DNA of 64,000 bases from Plantago ovata (lineage: Eukaryota > Streptophyta > Magnoliopsida > Lamiales > Plantaginaceae), in assembly GCA_028274465.1 (NCBI GenBank), contig CM051458.1:70464885-70528884 (forward strand), given 5' to 3'. The translations under genes and the position numbers were made by a program. Positions 45,780 through 56,264 of this stretch are shown here, piece by piece (the first letter of the stretch is position 1; every line of letters starts with the position of its first letter). The notes under the pieces were generated by a model that searched no databases, was not told where the DNA came from, and was given only the letters and a program-made list of their open reading frames with translations.

Positions 45780-47189
45780 CTAGAAGCAATCTTGGTAAAC
45801 ATCCTTCAAGCTTTCATCAGCAATCTTAGGGAATTCTTCACGGTCAGCTTCATAATCTTCAAGAAGCTTTCTGACTTGAAGTTGCATTTCCCTTGCAAGT
45901 CTGCAAATTAGCTTGTGGTCTGTTGAGGGATCTTGCTTTTTCAAAACTTCAAACAAAATGTGAAGTCCCCAGCAGCTCGCATGTTTGATTTGGAGATCAC
46001 TCAGATTGTACTTCTTGTAGATTTTCTCAAGATATCTAAAGTCTTGATCAACATCTTCTTTCGTCAGATAGAAGAGCTCATATGGAGTCACCATCATTTT
46101 TGATTTAACCTTTTTAAGACAGTCATCATAGTAATGGGTGATTTCAATTGGCTTGAAGTAAGGTGGCGTGTCTCTTAAATTCTTTGAAAGATCCATCCTT
46201 CTTGTTTTGACTTCAACGTCAAGCCACAGTTTTCTGTCATCAAAGGTATCCAGTGGACAAGGATCTCTTTCTTTAGTTGCAACCTTGATCACATTCCATT
46301 TATCCATTTGTTCAAGAACTGGTCTTGGGAAGTGATCATTTGCAAAGCGATCTTCAAGCTTTAAGATGAAAAAGCCTTGCCTTCTTCGGATTACACTTTG
46401 AGTAGTGTTTTTGTTGCTTGTTTTGGTGTATTGTACACCCAAACCAACAGCTTCTCTGGCTATTCTTCTGTTTGCCTCTTGTTCAATGGCCCTTCTTTGC
46501 CTTCTTCTTTGCTTTGAATTACTATCTTTGTTCTTTACTGAAGAACCAAAAGATAGCAATTTTGTGTTACCAGATGGAATTAAGGCATTGATAGGTTTTG
46601 CTTTGATAACATGAGCAATACTTATGTCATCATCATCGTCATCATCATTATTTCCTTGATGACTCTCAGGTTGACAGTGTTCTGAAGTGTCAGCAGCAGT
46701 TCTTCTCCTTTTTGGATTTGTTGAACTTCTTTCAGAATCTGTTTCAGCTTTTCTTTTAGAACTTTGCTCAGTGTCAGCAAGAAGTTCTCTAGGTGGCAGT
46801 CCAGGCAATTTTAGTAGAGCTGAAGAGGGAGTAGTAGATGATTTGTCTTTTGAAGACTTTTTCTTTGTATCTTCCCCCTTAGACATGGATTGCAACATCG
46901 GTTTGATGTGAACAGAGAAAAACTCGTTGCAATTTTCAGCAAGAGTATGAAGGTTGTTGTACTTAAGAATCATGTCTTGCTGATCAGAAGTAAGCTTAGA
47001 TAGTTCTTCCTTGATAAAAGTCAAATTCTCCTCATGTCTTCGCTCGTTGTTTACCTTTTCTTCCATGATTGCCTGAGCCTTTGTTAATGCACTTTTAGCT
47101 AGCTTGAGTGCTTTGCTGAGATCATCTTCATAGCTCTTGTGATGTAGAATTATATCTTTTTGAGCTATAGTAAGAGTAGTAGTGCGTCT
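45780..47189 (-). pseudogene. B 3' ORF, C-terminal ~470 codons
   Basis: Homologous over its length to the C-terminal half of the C ORF: RRTTTLTIAQKDIILHHKSY (coiled coil), NLHTLAENCNEFF, PMLQSMSKGE, a basic stretch (KQRRRQRRAIEQEANRR) and a folded end with DLQIKHASCWGLHILF and MQLQVRKLLEDYE. The open frame extends upstream to 47249, but residues beyond 47189 come from the D LTR. Unknown function; it belongs to the extra ORFs of plant copia elements. Confidence 0.8.
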
Positions 47190-47941
47190 TGATGAACCGA
47201 ATTTGTCAGACTCAATTAACCAAATAAATTTCTTTTTAGCCAAAGACAATTCACAACTACAACGAAAACCAAGGTACGCAGTGTAGAAGTAAAATCACCT
47301 CGAGTGTCGATCTCTGAGGACTATAACTAGCTTTATCTAATTTAACTTAAACTATAAACTCAACAAACGACTTAGCACAGATTTTCTTATCAATAATAAT
47401 GGAAGTTGGTGATAGTATGATCATTCAAAGCATCAGGTTAATAATCATGCATGAAGTACTTGAACGTTTGCATAGAAATCTAGGATCATGAATTGTCCAA
47501 TGTGTTCCGTTCAATTCAACACTACGAAGATAGAGAGCTTAGATAGATCAAATAAATAAAGCAATAAGTCAAGTCTGAATCGCGTTACAACCAATCATGC
47601 ATAATTAAGAACCCTAGCTAAGAAATCACATACTATCACCAACGACAGATTTAGCTACTCATAGATAAATTGCAATCAACAAGAATCAAAGAAAGATTGA
47701 ATGAAAACATGTTGAAAGAAATAAATAAAAGTAGAAAAATCGTGAGATACAATGTTACCAACGAAGGTTGTCAATCTCCGAAGAATTGCTAGCTCATAAG
47801 CAAGAATTGAGAAACAACGAGGTCCAATTGCTATGCTTAATCCTCCAAATTGATAAGAAAAAGAGTCTCATATGCTAACAATTCCCAGAACAGGCTCTGG
47901 AGAATTCGTCTCTGAAAATAATGTGAAAAGGTATTAAAAAC
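47190..47941 (-). mobile_element. D: partial Athila-type LTR inserted in the B ORF, cut by C
   Basis: Starts TGATGAACCGAATTTGTCAG and follows the E2/L1 LTR for about 750 bp, then stops at the C LTR. The missing end should lie beyond C, outside the window. Confidence 0.8.
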
Positions 47942-49659
47942 TGTTGGTCCCTTTAAACAACAAGAAAAGACTAGAGGGGGGGGTGAATAGTCTTTTCAAA
48001 CTTTCGTCGTTTAAAACTTTCTCAGCAAGTACTTATTACTTTTCAGTAATGAGGTTGCTGATACTTAACTTTCTCAGCAAGCGTAAGTTACTTTACAGTA
48101 GCTTGGTTTTCTGATACTTAAAATCAGAGAGCGGAAGTCTTTGAAACAATAAGTGCTTTTTCAGCAAGTGAAGTGAGTGACTGTGTACAAACAGATATAA
48201 TCTGCTGAAAGCTAAATGCAGTAAGTAAATCACACAAACGCTTTTATAGTGGTATCTGAGAGTGGCGTAATCTCTTAACTAATCCACTTTGTCCTTTCTA
48301 GGACTGAATCCACTAAGATATGATTGAGGTTCCTTACAATCTCCTATCTAAAGCGATTCAACAGAAACCAAAGCACACTTGCTTTGTCTCCAACCTAAAC
48401 TAGAGAACTCAACCTTGTTCTCCACCAAACTTGGTACTTTTAATCAGCAAAAGCTTGCTCGATTAAGTTCCCCCTGAATATCACGCCTGAAAGGGTGTAT
48501 TTCCAGTTAGAGAGTTTTGGGGTGAGATAACTTAATTATAACTTATTCAGTTACAACAAGTAATCTAAGAAACACAACTTGGAATACTTTGCAGTAAACA
48601 AGTTTGATTGTTTCTGGTGTCAAGACTTGTTCTTGTTCGAAAGAAAGAACACTTAACTAATTTCTTAGCCGAGTTTGTTCTACTTCTTCACAAGTAGCTT
48701 TTTCAAGCTTTAAGTCTTGGAACGGATCAATGGCAGTAAGAGTGTTTGAAGGTTTGTGAGTTTTAAGCACAAGTGAGAGTTTGATCACGTTGTTGACACG
48801 CTTCAACTCTTTGCCGGATGACCTCTATTTATAGTGCAAGTAAGGAGCCGTTTGAATTTCAAATCCTAAGGCTTTTGTTCCTTAACATGTCACTATCTTG
48901 CTTTTGTACTTTCAGCAGCAACCTTTGTTTGTCTTCTAGTCTTCATGTCCTTCGCGTGTAAGCTTTGCATTAAATGCACCTTTGAGTAGAATTCAAACAG
49001 TAACATTGGAGCGCAAAATCACGTACATTCAGCAAGAGGTCACATATGTTCATCAGCAAGTGTTCATTCTCAGTTTCAGCAAGCACAACCTACTCTGTCT
49101 TTCAGATTTTCACTTATGCAATGCTGTTGCTGAAAATTTCACTTTCTGAGCAACATGTGCCTTACCAGTCTTCAGCAATCTTCAAGTCTTCAAGTCTTCA
49201 AGTCTTCAGATCTTCAAAAGTCTTCAAGATTCTGACCGGTTTCTTATTTGCTTCAATAATTTGTTTGTAATAAACAAAATACATCTTCAGCAAATTGCTT
49301 CAATAGGTCATTTTTTTTTTCAGAAAATAAGATTAATTAAAGCTAAGCATCAATAAGATATTTTCTTTTCAGAAAATAAAATACATCATACGCTAAAGCG
49401 TCAATAAATTTTTTTCTTCTCAGAAAATAAAATACGTCATACACAAATGTGTCAACAAATTATTTTCTTCTCAGAAAATAAAATGCGTCATACACAAATG
49501 AAAAAACTTATCTAACACCTATCTAAGTCATCAGCAAACGTTCCTCTTTTACAATGTCCTTAAAATTCTAAATTCCTATGGACCTTAAGAGTACTAGTTA
49601 CTGGACTTTTCTTAATTTAGCATGGTTAATTGCTCATCAAAATTACAAGTTACCTAACA
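47942..49659 (-). repeat. 3' LTR of C (1718 bp)
   Basis: Plus-strand bounds TGTTGGTCCC and CCTAACA. TATAAATA at 48826-48833 (minus), a TCTTCAAG microsatellite (49185-49230) and a 50-bp minisatellite (49303-49500) absent from B. Confidence 0.87.
49303..49500. repeat. Minisatellite in the C LTR (four units of ~50 bp)
   Basis: Units centred on CAGAAAATAAAAT at 49321, 49370, 49421 and 49472, each followed by a CATCATACGC- or GTCATACACA-like block. Confidence 0.82.
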
Positions 49660-49918
49660 AATTTCCCCCTTTTTGATGTTAGCAATCCATGGCTAAATTA
49701 ATTGTTACCCTTTTAGAGGTTTCTGATGTTGAATAAATCAGATGATTAATGCAAGCATACTTGAATTAATAAACAGTAAGCATAAGTAAGTTGCATAATC
49801 AAAACCAATAAGAGTAAAAAAGAATTCATTGCTGAAAGTTATCATTCAGAAGATTACAAGAAAGCATAGATAACAAAGAATCAGCAAACAAAAACTTTAA
49901 CAAAACTATTGCAGGGAC

Positions 49919-52843
49919 TTAAATTCTTTCAGAGGATTTTCTCAAAATCTCTCTTACACTCTTCTCAGCAAGAGCAGTGAATTCAACACAATCCTTCTCG
50001 TAGTTTTCCAGAAGCCTACGGACTTGTAGTTGAAGAATTCTTGCATTTTTGCAGGCATTATGATGATGCTTTTCAGCATTCATTTCCATGTAGTTAATTA
50101 CCCACAAATGCATGCCCCAATTGCTGGCATGGAGAAGCTGTGTATCTGAAATGTTTCTCGGATGAATCTTTCTTAACCAGAGAAGATCTTCTTCTTGATC
50201 CTTAGCAGTGAGATAGAAGTACTCATAAGGAATCAATCCAAGTTTCTTCTTAGGTTTCTTTGTTACCGGGTCAGCATAGTAAGCGATGCCAGGTGGTTTT
50301 ATCAAATCTGGTTCTTGTCTATATGTCTTACCAATGGCAACTCTTCTTACATGGACCTCAAGATTCAACCATTTCCCAGCAATATTTCTTGGGAGGGATT
50401 CTTCCCTTTGCTTTCTTTGGACCTTGAGTTCAATCCATTTGAACATCTGATTCAAAATGGCTGTAGGAAAGAACTCATTTACCAGCAAGTCTTCCAGCTT
50501 TAGGATCCAGCAACCATGAATGTTTCTGATCACATTCTGAGTGGTTTCATCATTGCTGGTCTTTGTATATTCAATGCCGGAGCCAATAGCAATGATGGCC
50601 AGCCTTTTCTCTTCCTGTCTTTGCCTTCTTCTTCTTGTTTTAGCATTGTCTTGATCTCTTGCTGAAGAGTCAGACGAAAAATGCCTTGAGTGGCCAGACG
50701 GAGTTATGGATGTTAAGGGTCTAGCTCTTATGGCTTGAGATATTGTTTGATTGTCAGCATCTTCTTCATCATCGTCATTCAGATTGTGATGACTTTCATT
50801 GTGACAGAAATCTTGAGTTTCAGCAGCGGTTTTTCTCTTTTTGGTACTTGCTGAATTTAACTCAGTTTCTGCTTGTCTTTTAGAACTTTGCTCTCTTTCA
50901 GCAAGAGGTTCTAATGGAAGTGGCACATCAGCAGCAGGAGTAGGAGGGGTTTGATTACTCTTTCTAGTGTTCTTCTTTTCCCCCTTAGACATGGATTGCA
51001 ACATCGGAGTGATGTGCAGAGAATAAAACTCATTGCAATTTTCAGCAAGAGTGTTGAGACTGTTATACTTCATCATGATTTCTTGTTGGTCAGAGTTCAT
51101 TTTTGCTAACTCTTTTTGAATATTCATCATGTTCTCTTCATGTCTTTTCTCTGTTGCGGCCTTCTCATCCATAATATTCTGAGCTTTGACAAGAGCATTC
51201 TTTGCAAGCTTGAGCGCCTGACTTACATCTTCTTCATAGCTCTTGTGATAAAGACTTATGTCTCTTTGAGCTATTGTCAAAGTTGTAGTGCGTCTCAGCA
51301 CTGTAGCCAGTATCTTTCCAATGTCAAGTGGGCTCTCAGCAAGCAATGCCTCATCTTCAGCTTTGCAGGCATCATGGACTTGCTTTAGTGCTAGAATTCT
51401 GGGAGTAAACTCCTCAACTCTTGGGAACGGCACTAAATGCGGTGTTAAGGAATGAACCTTAATTTCAGAAGCAAACTGATCATCACGCATCAGCAATTCG
51501 GCTCTTAGTCCATCGTCTAAATCATTGATGTAATCAGGAGGAGGAATCTGAACGACTTTTGGGTCTCTTTTGGATTGTTCATCATCATTTTCTGACAAGT
51601 CGTCATCATCCTCAGATTCATCAAGTTGAGCGACTTTGGAGCCTTTGTCAGTACCTTCACTTCCTTTTTGTTGAGTGGTTGCTGATGGCAACACTTCAGA
51701 CTCAACGACTGGAGTTTCACCAGTAGATAGTTGTTTCAATTGAGTTTGGGGCTCAATTACTGGAGTTTCGCCAGTAGTTAGTTTTAATTGAGTAGTTGCT
51801 GAAGGCAACGTTTGAGACTCAATAACTGGAGTTGCGCCAGTAGTAAGTGGAAGGGATGGACCTTCCTTCGATTTTGGTCTTGAAGATTCACCAATGTCCA
51901 GATCCTGCGTATGCCTTGCATGGATCACGAGACTATTTTGTAGAGCTCGTTGGTAATCTTCATCTTCTTCATCCTCATCTTCAAGGTTTTCTTCAGTAAC
52001 CTTGGCATCAGAAACTGGACTCTTGCCATGTTTCAAGGCAGCCCTTTTTCTCGCGTATTCTTCTTCAGTATCAGCACCTTGTACAGGTGCTTGATTTTCA
52101 GCATCAGCAGGAGGAGGTTGAGATTCTTGCTGAGATTGTTGTTGTTCAGCTTGCTGATTGTCAGATTGAGTATTTTCAACAACTGTTAACTTCAATCCAC
52201 CAGCACCAGGACTTGGACCTTGATTGTCATCATCATCATCCTTCTTGTCCTTAGAATCTTTCCCTTCATCATCACTGGGATCAGTGGGAATGTTCTCACC
52301 TTCTTCTTCTTCTTCATCATCTGTCAGAATGACTAGCTCAACGTGCTTATACAAAGCAACACTTGTCACTTCCTCTTCATCAGTTAATTTGTGGGGATCA
52401 GCCACCACAGGAACAAATAGACCTTTGAGCATCACAGCTTGTTCAGCTGGAGAGGCACTCTTAAATTTGGCCTTCATATTCTCTCTGATTTGAGCAATCA
52501 GATTTGAGCTCATTTGCTGAGAATATGTCATTTCTTCAGGAAGGATGGAGTGGACAAATGTTTCGAGCTTTAACAGTGAAGAACTCTTTTTCTCATTTGA
52601 GAGATGAAGGTGAAGATCTGAGAAGTCCATTCTCCTATATCTTTGCCAGTTGCTGACGGACTTAGCAACTCTTGACAAAGTTGTCCTCTTGAAGCTCAAG
52701 TAAAGTTCTTCAGAACTTACTTGCTGATCTTCAGTGATGAGTACCACTTTAGTGGTCTCCTTTTGAGCCTGAAAAAGAATTTTATTTAGATCAGGATTGG
52801 TTTGGAGAATTGTTTTAGAGTTTAAATCTGAAACATGATTTAC
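49919..52843 (-). CDS. C 3' ORF, main exon block (C-terminal ~900 residues)
   Basis: One long open frame. Its start as printed at 52945 includes mini-exon 52844-52921 and retained intron 52769-52843; the block proper begins at 52768 with AQKETTKVVLITEDQQ. Order: N-terminal helical part (LSRVAKSVSNWQRYRRMDFS), acidic low-complexity (DDEEEEEGE), tandem TGETPV(I/V)E repeats (about 51690-51850), coiled coil (TLTIAQRDISLYHKSYEEDV), basic patch (KTRRRRQRQEEKR) and a folded C-terminus (QLLHASNWGMHLWVINY, LQLQVRRLLENYE). No catalytic motif or membrane segment seen. Probably a nuclear or structural accessory protein; function unknown. Confidence 0.75.
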   Translation of the reverse strand, partial: VNHVSDLNSKTILQTNPDLNKILFQAQKETTKVVLITEDQQVSSEELYLSFKRTTLSRVAKSVSNWQRYRRMDFSDLHLHLSNEKKSSSLLKLETFVHSILPEEMTYSQQMSSNLIAQIRENMKAKFKSASPAEQAVMLKGLFVPVVADPHKLTDEEEVTSVALYKHVELVILTDDEEEEEGENIPTDPSDDEGKDSKDKKDDDDDNQGPSPGAGGLKLTVVENTQSDNQQAEQQQSQQESQPPPADAENQAPVQGADTEEEYARKRAALKHGKSPVSDAKVTEENLEDEDEEDEDYQRALQNSLVIHARHTQDLDIGESSRPKSKEGPSLPLTTGATPVIESQTLPSATTQLKLTTGETPVIEPQTQLKQLSTGETPVVESEVLPSATTQQKGSEGTDKGSKVAQLDESEDDDDLSENDDEQSKRDPKVVQIPPPDYINDLDDGLRAELLMRDDQFASEIKVHSLTPHLVPFPRVEEFTPRILALKQVHDACKAEDEALLAESPLDIGKILATVLRRTTTLTIAQRDISLYHKSYEEDVSQALKLAKNALVKAQNIMDEKAATEKRHEENMMNIQKELAKMNSDQQEIMMKYNSLNTLAENCNEFYSLHITPMLQSMSKGEKKNTRKSNQTPPTPAADVPLPLEPLAEREQSSKRQAETELNSASTKKRKTAAETQDFCHNESHHNLNDDDEEDADNQTISQAIRARPLTSITPSGHSRHFSSDSSARDQDNAKTRRRRQRQEEKRLAIIAIGSGIEYTKTSNDETTQNVIRNIHGCWILKLEDLLVNEFFPTAILNQMFKWIELKVQRKQREESLPRNIAGKWLNLEVHVRRVAIGKTYRQEPDLIKPPGIAYYADPVTKKPKKKLGLIPYEYFYLTAKDQEEDLLWLRKIHPRNISDTQLLHASNWGMHLWVINYMEMNAEKHHHNACKNARILQLQVRRLLENYEKDCVEFTALAEKSVREILRKSSERI
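51690..51850 (-). repeat. Tandem TTGxTPVIE-type coding repeats in the C ORF
   Basis: Three units of about 60 bp encoding variants of (T/S)TGETPVIEPQTQLK. They keep the reading frame. Confidence 0.75.
52769..52843 (-). other. Intron 3 of the C 3' ORF (75 nt)
   Basis: Minus strand CAG|GTAAAT ... TTTTTCAG|GC. Length divisible by three and free of stops, so retention adds 25 residues. Confidence 0.7.
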
Positions 52844-52921
52844 CTGCTGAGAGTCAGCAAGCTCATGTAGTACAATTTCCATTCCATGAGGAGCTTGAGT
52901 AGCATCCTCCATTTGTTCATC
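52844..52921 (-). CDS. Mini-exon of the C 3' ORF (78 nt)
   Basis: Encodes DEQMEDATQAPHGMEI and continues to DSQQ; bounded by an acceptor (TTTCAG|GATG) and a donor (CAG|GTAAAT). Confidence 0.65.
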
Positions 52922-52993
52922 CTGAAATAAATTAAAATTAGACACAAGTACTAAGCTGTCAAACTTAGTTTTTATACCAAAATTATTAACTAC
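52922..52993 (-). other. Intron 2 of the C 3' ORF (72 nt)
   Basis: Minus strand TAG|GTAGTT ... TTTCAG|GATG. The preceding exon ends CAGTAG, so an in-frame TAG lies just before the donor: either a 3-bp insertion or a mutated junction. Confidence 0.6.
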
Positions 52994-53062
52994 CTACTGA
53001 GCAGGGAGTGTTGGTTCTGGTGCAGAGGCTTCAACAACCATCTGACTTGCATCTTGAGAAGT
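52994..53062 (-). CDS. Mini-exon of the C 3' ORF (69 nt)
   Basis: Encodes TSQDASQMVVEASAPEPTLP then AQ and TAG. Flanked by introns 1 and 2. Confidence 0.6.
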   Translation of the reverse strand, partial: TSQDASQMVVEASAPEPTLPAQ

Positions 53063-53137
53063 CTGTAGAGAAAGAATAATTTTAACAAAAGAACAATTTT
53101 CAGAATTTGAAGTTTTACTGATGGTTGAATTAACTAC
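53063..53137 (-). other. Intron 1 of the C 3' ORF (75 nt)
   Basis: Minus strand CAG|GTAGTT ... CTACAG|AC, AT-rich. Divisible by three and stop-free when read through. Confidence 0.7.
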
Positions 53138-54637
53138 CTGCTGAGGAAAGACAGGTTGTGGCTCAGTCCTTTCAGCATTAACAGTTTCTTCAGCTTCTTG
53201 GACTGTTTCTTCAGCAGACTTCTTGTCTTGCTCTATTTGAGAAAGCAGTGCGGTTTTCAGCAACATCTACTGGCAAATGCGTTTCAGCATTTGTCTGGGA
53301 ATTGTCTGAGGGGTCTTGGACAATGGGGACTGACTGAGAAGCCAGTGTCTTCTTTCTTTTGTTACTTGTCCGTTTCCTCTTAGGTACGGGATTTGCTGAT
53401 GACGCTGCAGTCTGAGTGTCATCATCAGCTTTCCTCTTTTTCCTTTTAGATTTCTCCAGTTTCCCAGAGTCATCTATTGTTGCATTTTCAGCAACGGCTT
53501 TTGTACACGTACCTTGTTGATTTTCTGCAGCAGTTTCATTTGTGTTACCACCTCCAACAGCAGTTTCATCTCTAAGTTGCTGAGTGGTAACATCTGCGGC
53601 TGTTGTATACCTTTCTTGCTGGCTTGTGCTGACAACATTTGCAGTTGTTGTCTTCTTGGATTTCTTTCCAGCAATCTTAGGTACATTCTGCTTGTAGAAA
53701 GACCTTCCCACATTGCACACAGATTTCTTGATTGGCAATGGGTTTCTTAGCTGAATCCTGAAATGTTCAAGGATATAGCATATCTTGGTTCCATACATAA
53801 CTGGAAAGGAAGGTGAGACCTTGTTGTCTTCTACCTTTACTTTAAACTTAGTAACACAATCAACAAGCCTGTTGAAAATGTACTTAGCCCAGTTAAGTTC
53901 TGATTTATTTTCATAGATATGCATCAGCAATGGCCATCTTCTCAGGCCTACTTGGTCATTCCTCCAACTTCGGAGTCAAGAACTTTAATCTGTAGCAGAG
54001 CTATTAGACCAAGTGAATGGCAGAGATGCTTTCTCTTAACGTGCTTTGTCCAAGTCACGGGAGCTATCTCGCCTTTCTTCATTTTTGCATTTCTGACGTC
54101 ACTGTAGAAAGCTTCAATTTCTTCGTCAGAAGCAGTGACGTCATCTTCAGTTCCAGTGGTTGGAATCTGAAAAATCTCCGCTAAATCAGTCCATTTCAGG
54201 ACGATTTGCGTGTTCTGAACTGTAGTAAAGATCACTTTTTCAGTGACTCCTTTACTATCACTAAGGGACTGGATTTCTGCATTATTGTAGAATTCCATAG
54301 TATCAATCATGCTCACTTGCTTAGTGCGAGCAGAGATAAAGTTCATGAGGCCTTGCTGCTTGATGAACTCAAGCGCCTCTTCATTTTGGTCATCAAGTTC
54401 TTGTTCATAAAAGTACCTAATGTACTTTTCTTTTGCAAATCCTCCCCATTGCATCAACATCTCACACTTTGTAGTGTCAAGATATGACGGAGGCATAGGT
54501 TTTTCAGTGATTCGGTCGTTTTTCAACACAACTTTCGCTGTGTCTTGGGTCAGAGAAGTCACCGGAGCAATGCGTGTTTCAGCACTGTCAACCTTTGACG
54601 ATTTTGAGGACTTAGATGACTGTCTCTTGGGAGCCAT
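53138..54637 (-). pseudogene. C 3' ORF, first exon (N-terminal ~500 residues), two frameshifts
   Basis: Starts MAPKRQSSKSSKSSKVDSAE, basic and serine-rich, then a folded part (YLDTTKCEMLMQWGGFAKEK, LKWTDLAEIFQIPTT, VKRKHLCHSLGLIALLQIK) of the kind seen in putative plant transposon proteins. A frame change near 53950 continues into LRRWPLLMHIYENKSELNWA and a lysine-rich part (KSKRKKRKADDD). A second near 53240 leads into the exon end at PQQ. Either frameshift could be a read error. Confidence 0.7.
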
Positions 54638-54770
54638 TTCTTATATAGAGCAAGAAATTGTACGAAAAAGATAGTTTGCTTTTTTGACCAGAGGTACAGT
54701 AGTTTCAGGCTAGAAATTGCAGAGAAAGGAAATGTGAGTTAAAGAATTTTGTCATTTCTCTAACTCCTTC

Positions 54771-54778
54771 TTTATATA
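54771..54778 (-). promoter_or_regulatory. TATA box upstream of the C 3' ORF
   Basis: Minus strand TATATAAA, about 134 bases before the ATG at 54637 and far from the LTR promoter. It suggests separate transcription of the ORF. Confidence 0.55.
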
Positions 54779-55164
54779 GTGTCTCTGGTGTGTGAGAAAC
54801 TCAATCGATTTGAGCTCTCAGCAAGGGTAAAACAGAGAAACACTGGAGATAGTGGAGCCTTTGCATTGAATGCGTAGTGGCCCACTAACTAAAACCGTCA
54901 GAGCACTCTCTCTCTTTGTTTTGTTAGCCGTTAGATTAATAACGCCTTTTAATCAATGGCCACGATTGAATTTCATGTCATGATTTATAGCGAGTTTATC
55001 TGTGCCAGCTTAACGTCACAAATTGATTTTACCGAGTAATAAGGGATAGATTGCTTGCTGAAATAGACAAGAATCTTTTCAGCGAGTTTGAATTAACAAT
55101 CTAGATACTTGTTGAAAGTTCCCCCTTACTTAGATATCTCATATTTTCTAAGTTTAAAAGATAT

Positions 55165-55435
55165 TTCTGATTTCCCGTATCAGTAAATTCTTTTTGCACT
55201 TTGAGACATCCTTTGGTAAAATCTGAGAGATGAGATTTTGCTCTTTTTCTGAATTCCCGTTTCAGAAAATTCCTTTGATACTTGGATACCTGTTTCAGTA
55301 TCTTTTGATTGTCTAAGTACCCGTCTCAGCAATCTTTAAGTTCTTTCACTTACTGAGTTCCTGTCTCAGCCAGTGATCAAGTTTCCTAACAAATACGTGT
55401 TTTGAAGGAAACCGAATGCCTGTTTCAGCAATCAT
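55165..55435 (-). repeat. Degenerate GCTGAAACGGGTATTCA repeats in C
   Basis: About six copies, read on the plus strand as TACCCGTTTCAGCAA-like words near 55170, 55243, 55285, 55314, 55355 and 55416. Same motif as in A 43745-44010. Confidence 0.7.
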
Positions 55436-55620
55436 GTTGTGACTTATCATTTCTTAGAAGAAATCAGTGACTTGGTCTTTTGGACAGGAATACTTTGTGT
55501 TGAAGGGTAATTCGTGTTTCTTTCTAAGTTCGCAATGAGTCACTATTCTAAGTCTTTCTAGTTCTTCTTGTAGTGTTCCTCTAAGATAGGAAATGAGCCT
55601 TCTTGTAGCTTCCTCGTACC

Positions 55621-56247
55621 TGAAATAGACTAGAGGGGGGGGTTAGTGTCTCTTGCCCGGTCTGTAAGGTATCAGACCGGAGAGGCGACTTTACGAGTAG
55701 GGAGTTGTGAGGCTTCCCTAGTAAGAGTAGTGAAAGTGTTGCTCGGGTGACGTAGTTAATGCTTACTGTTGAGGAGTAAATGAGGGCCTTTTATACTTGA
55801 GACCCTTCATCTTCAGGTCATGTAGGATCACGCCACGTGTACGGCCAGGATTGAGGCCTTCCTCGGCCCAGGCCCATTAAGGAGGTCCGTGGGCCTTGGC
55901 CCAAGAGAGCAACCATGGCTGGTCTCTCTGGGGTCCTCGTGCCTTCCTCGTGCGTGGGTGATGCGAGTAGTGTCCTGCTCAGTTTCTGTCAAGGAGCGTT
56001 ACCTTGACGTAAGGTCTCCTCGAGCCCGGGAGATGCTCCTCGAGCCCACTGGCAGGTTTGTCCTTGAGAGGAGCTTATTTTGAGGGTTGTCCTCCCAGTG
56101 ATGGTCGGACCCTATGTTGGTCGATCCACACCTTAGTGACATACTTGGGTGTGGTTGTGCCCCTTGAGGGACGGCCTATGATGCTTTGTCGCGCTCTTAG
56201 ACCGCTCCAGTTCGTACATGCGGACTGGACATATTTCAACCCTAACA
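55621..56247 (-). repeat. 3' LTR of E (627 bp)
   Basis: In sense it starts TGTTAGGGTTG after the polypurine tract and ends CTATTTCA. TATAAAAG at 55788-55795 (minus). A G-run at 55634. Confidence 0.78.
55788..55795 (-). promoter_or_regulatory. TATA box of the E LTR
   Basis: Minus strand TATAAAAG, consistent with the LTR promoter. Confidence 0.65.
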
Positions 56248-56264
56248 TATGTCCCCCTAGTTTC
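56248..56264 (-). other. Polypurine tract of E
   Basis: The minus strand reads AAACTAGGGGGACATA directly before the LTR start. Confidence 0.78.

Larger units (their letters stand above)
44015..47189 (-). mobile_element. B: minus-strand copia element, 3' part
   Basis: 3' LTR 44015-45506, polypurine tract (minus, 45507-45522: AAAAAAGGGGAAATT) and the C-terminal half of a 3' ORF. It is cut at 47189 by D. Same family as C. Its flank AAGTA (44010-44014) is the likely duplication, partner not in the window. Confidence 0.8.
47942..55615 (-). mobile_element. C: minus-strand copia element with 3' ORF, interrupted by E
   Basis: 3' LTR 47942-49659, polypurine tract (minus, 49660-49676: AAAAAGGGGGAAATT), multi-exon 3' ORF (49919-54637), upstream promoter and repeat zone; pol should lie beyond E, outside the window. 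Possible duplication AAAAC (47937-47941). Pol is assumed, not seen: assignment to copia rests on the shared repeat motif with A and the matching 3' ORF in H. Confidence 0.72.

Noticed and set aside
53138-54637. Retroviral-type envelope in the copia 3' ORF
   Set aside because: No signal peptide, transmembrane segment or cysteine pattern seen; the protein is charged and coiled-coil-like.
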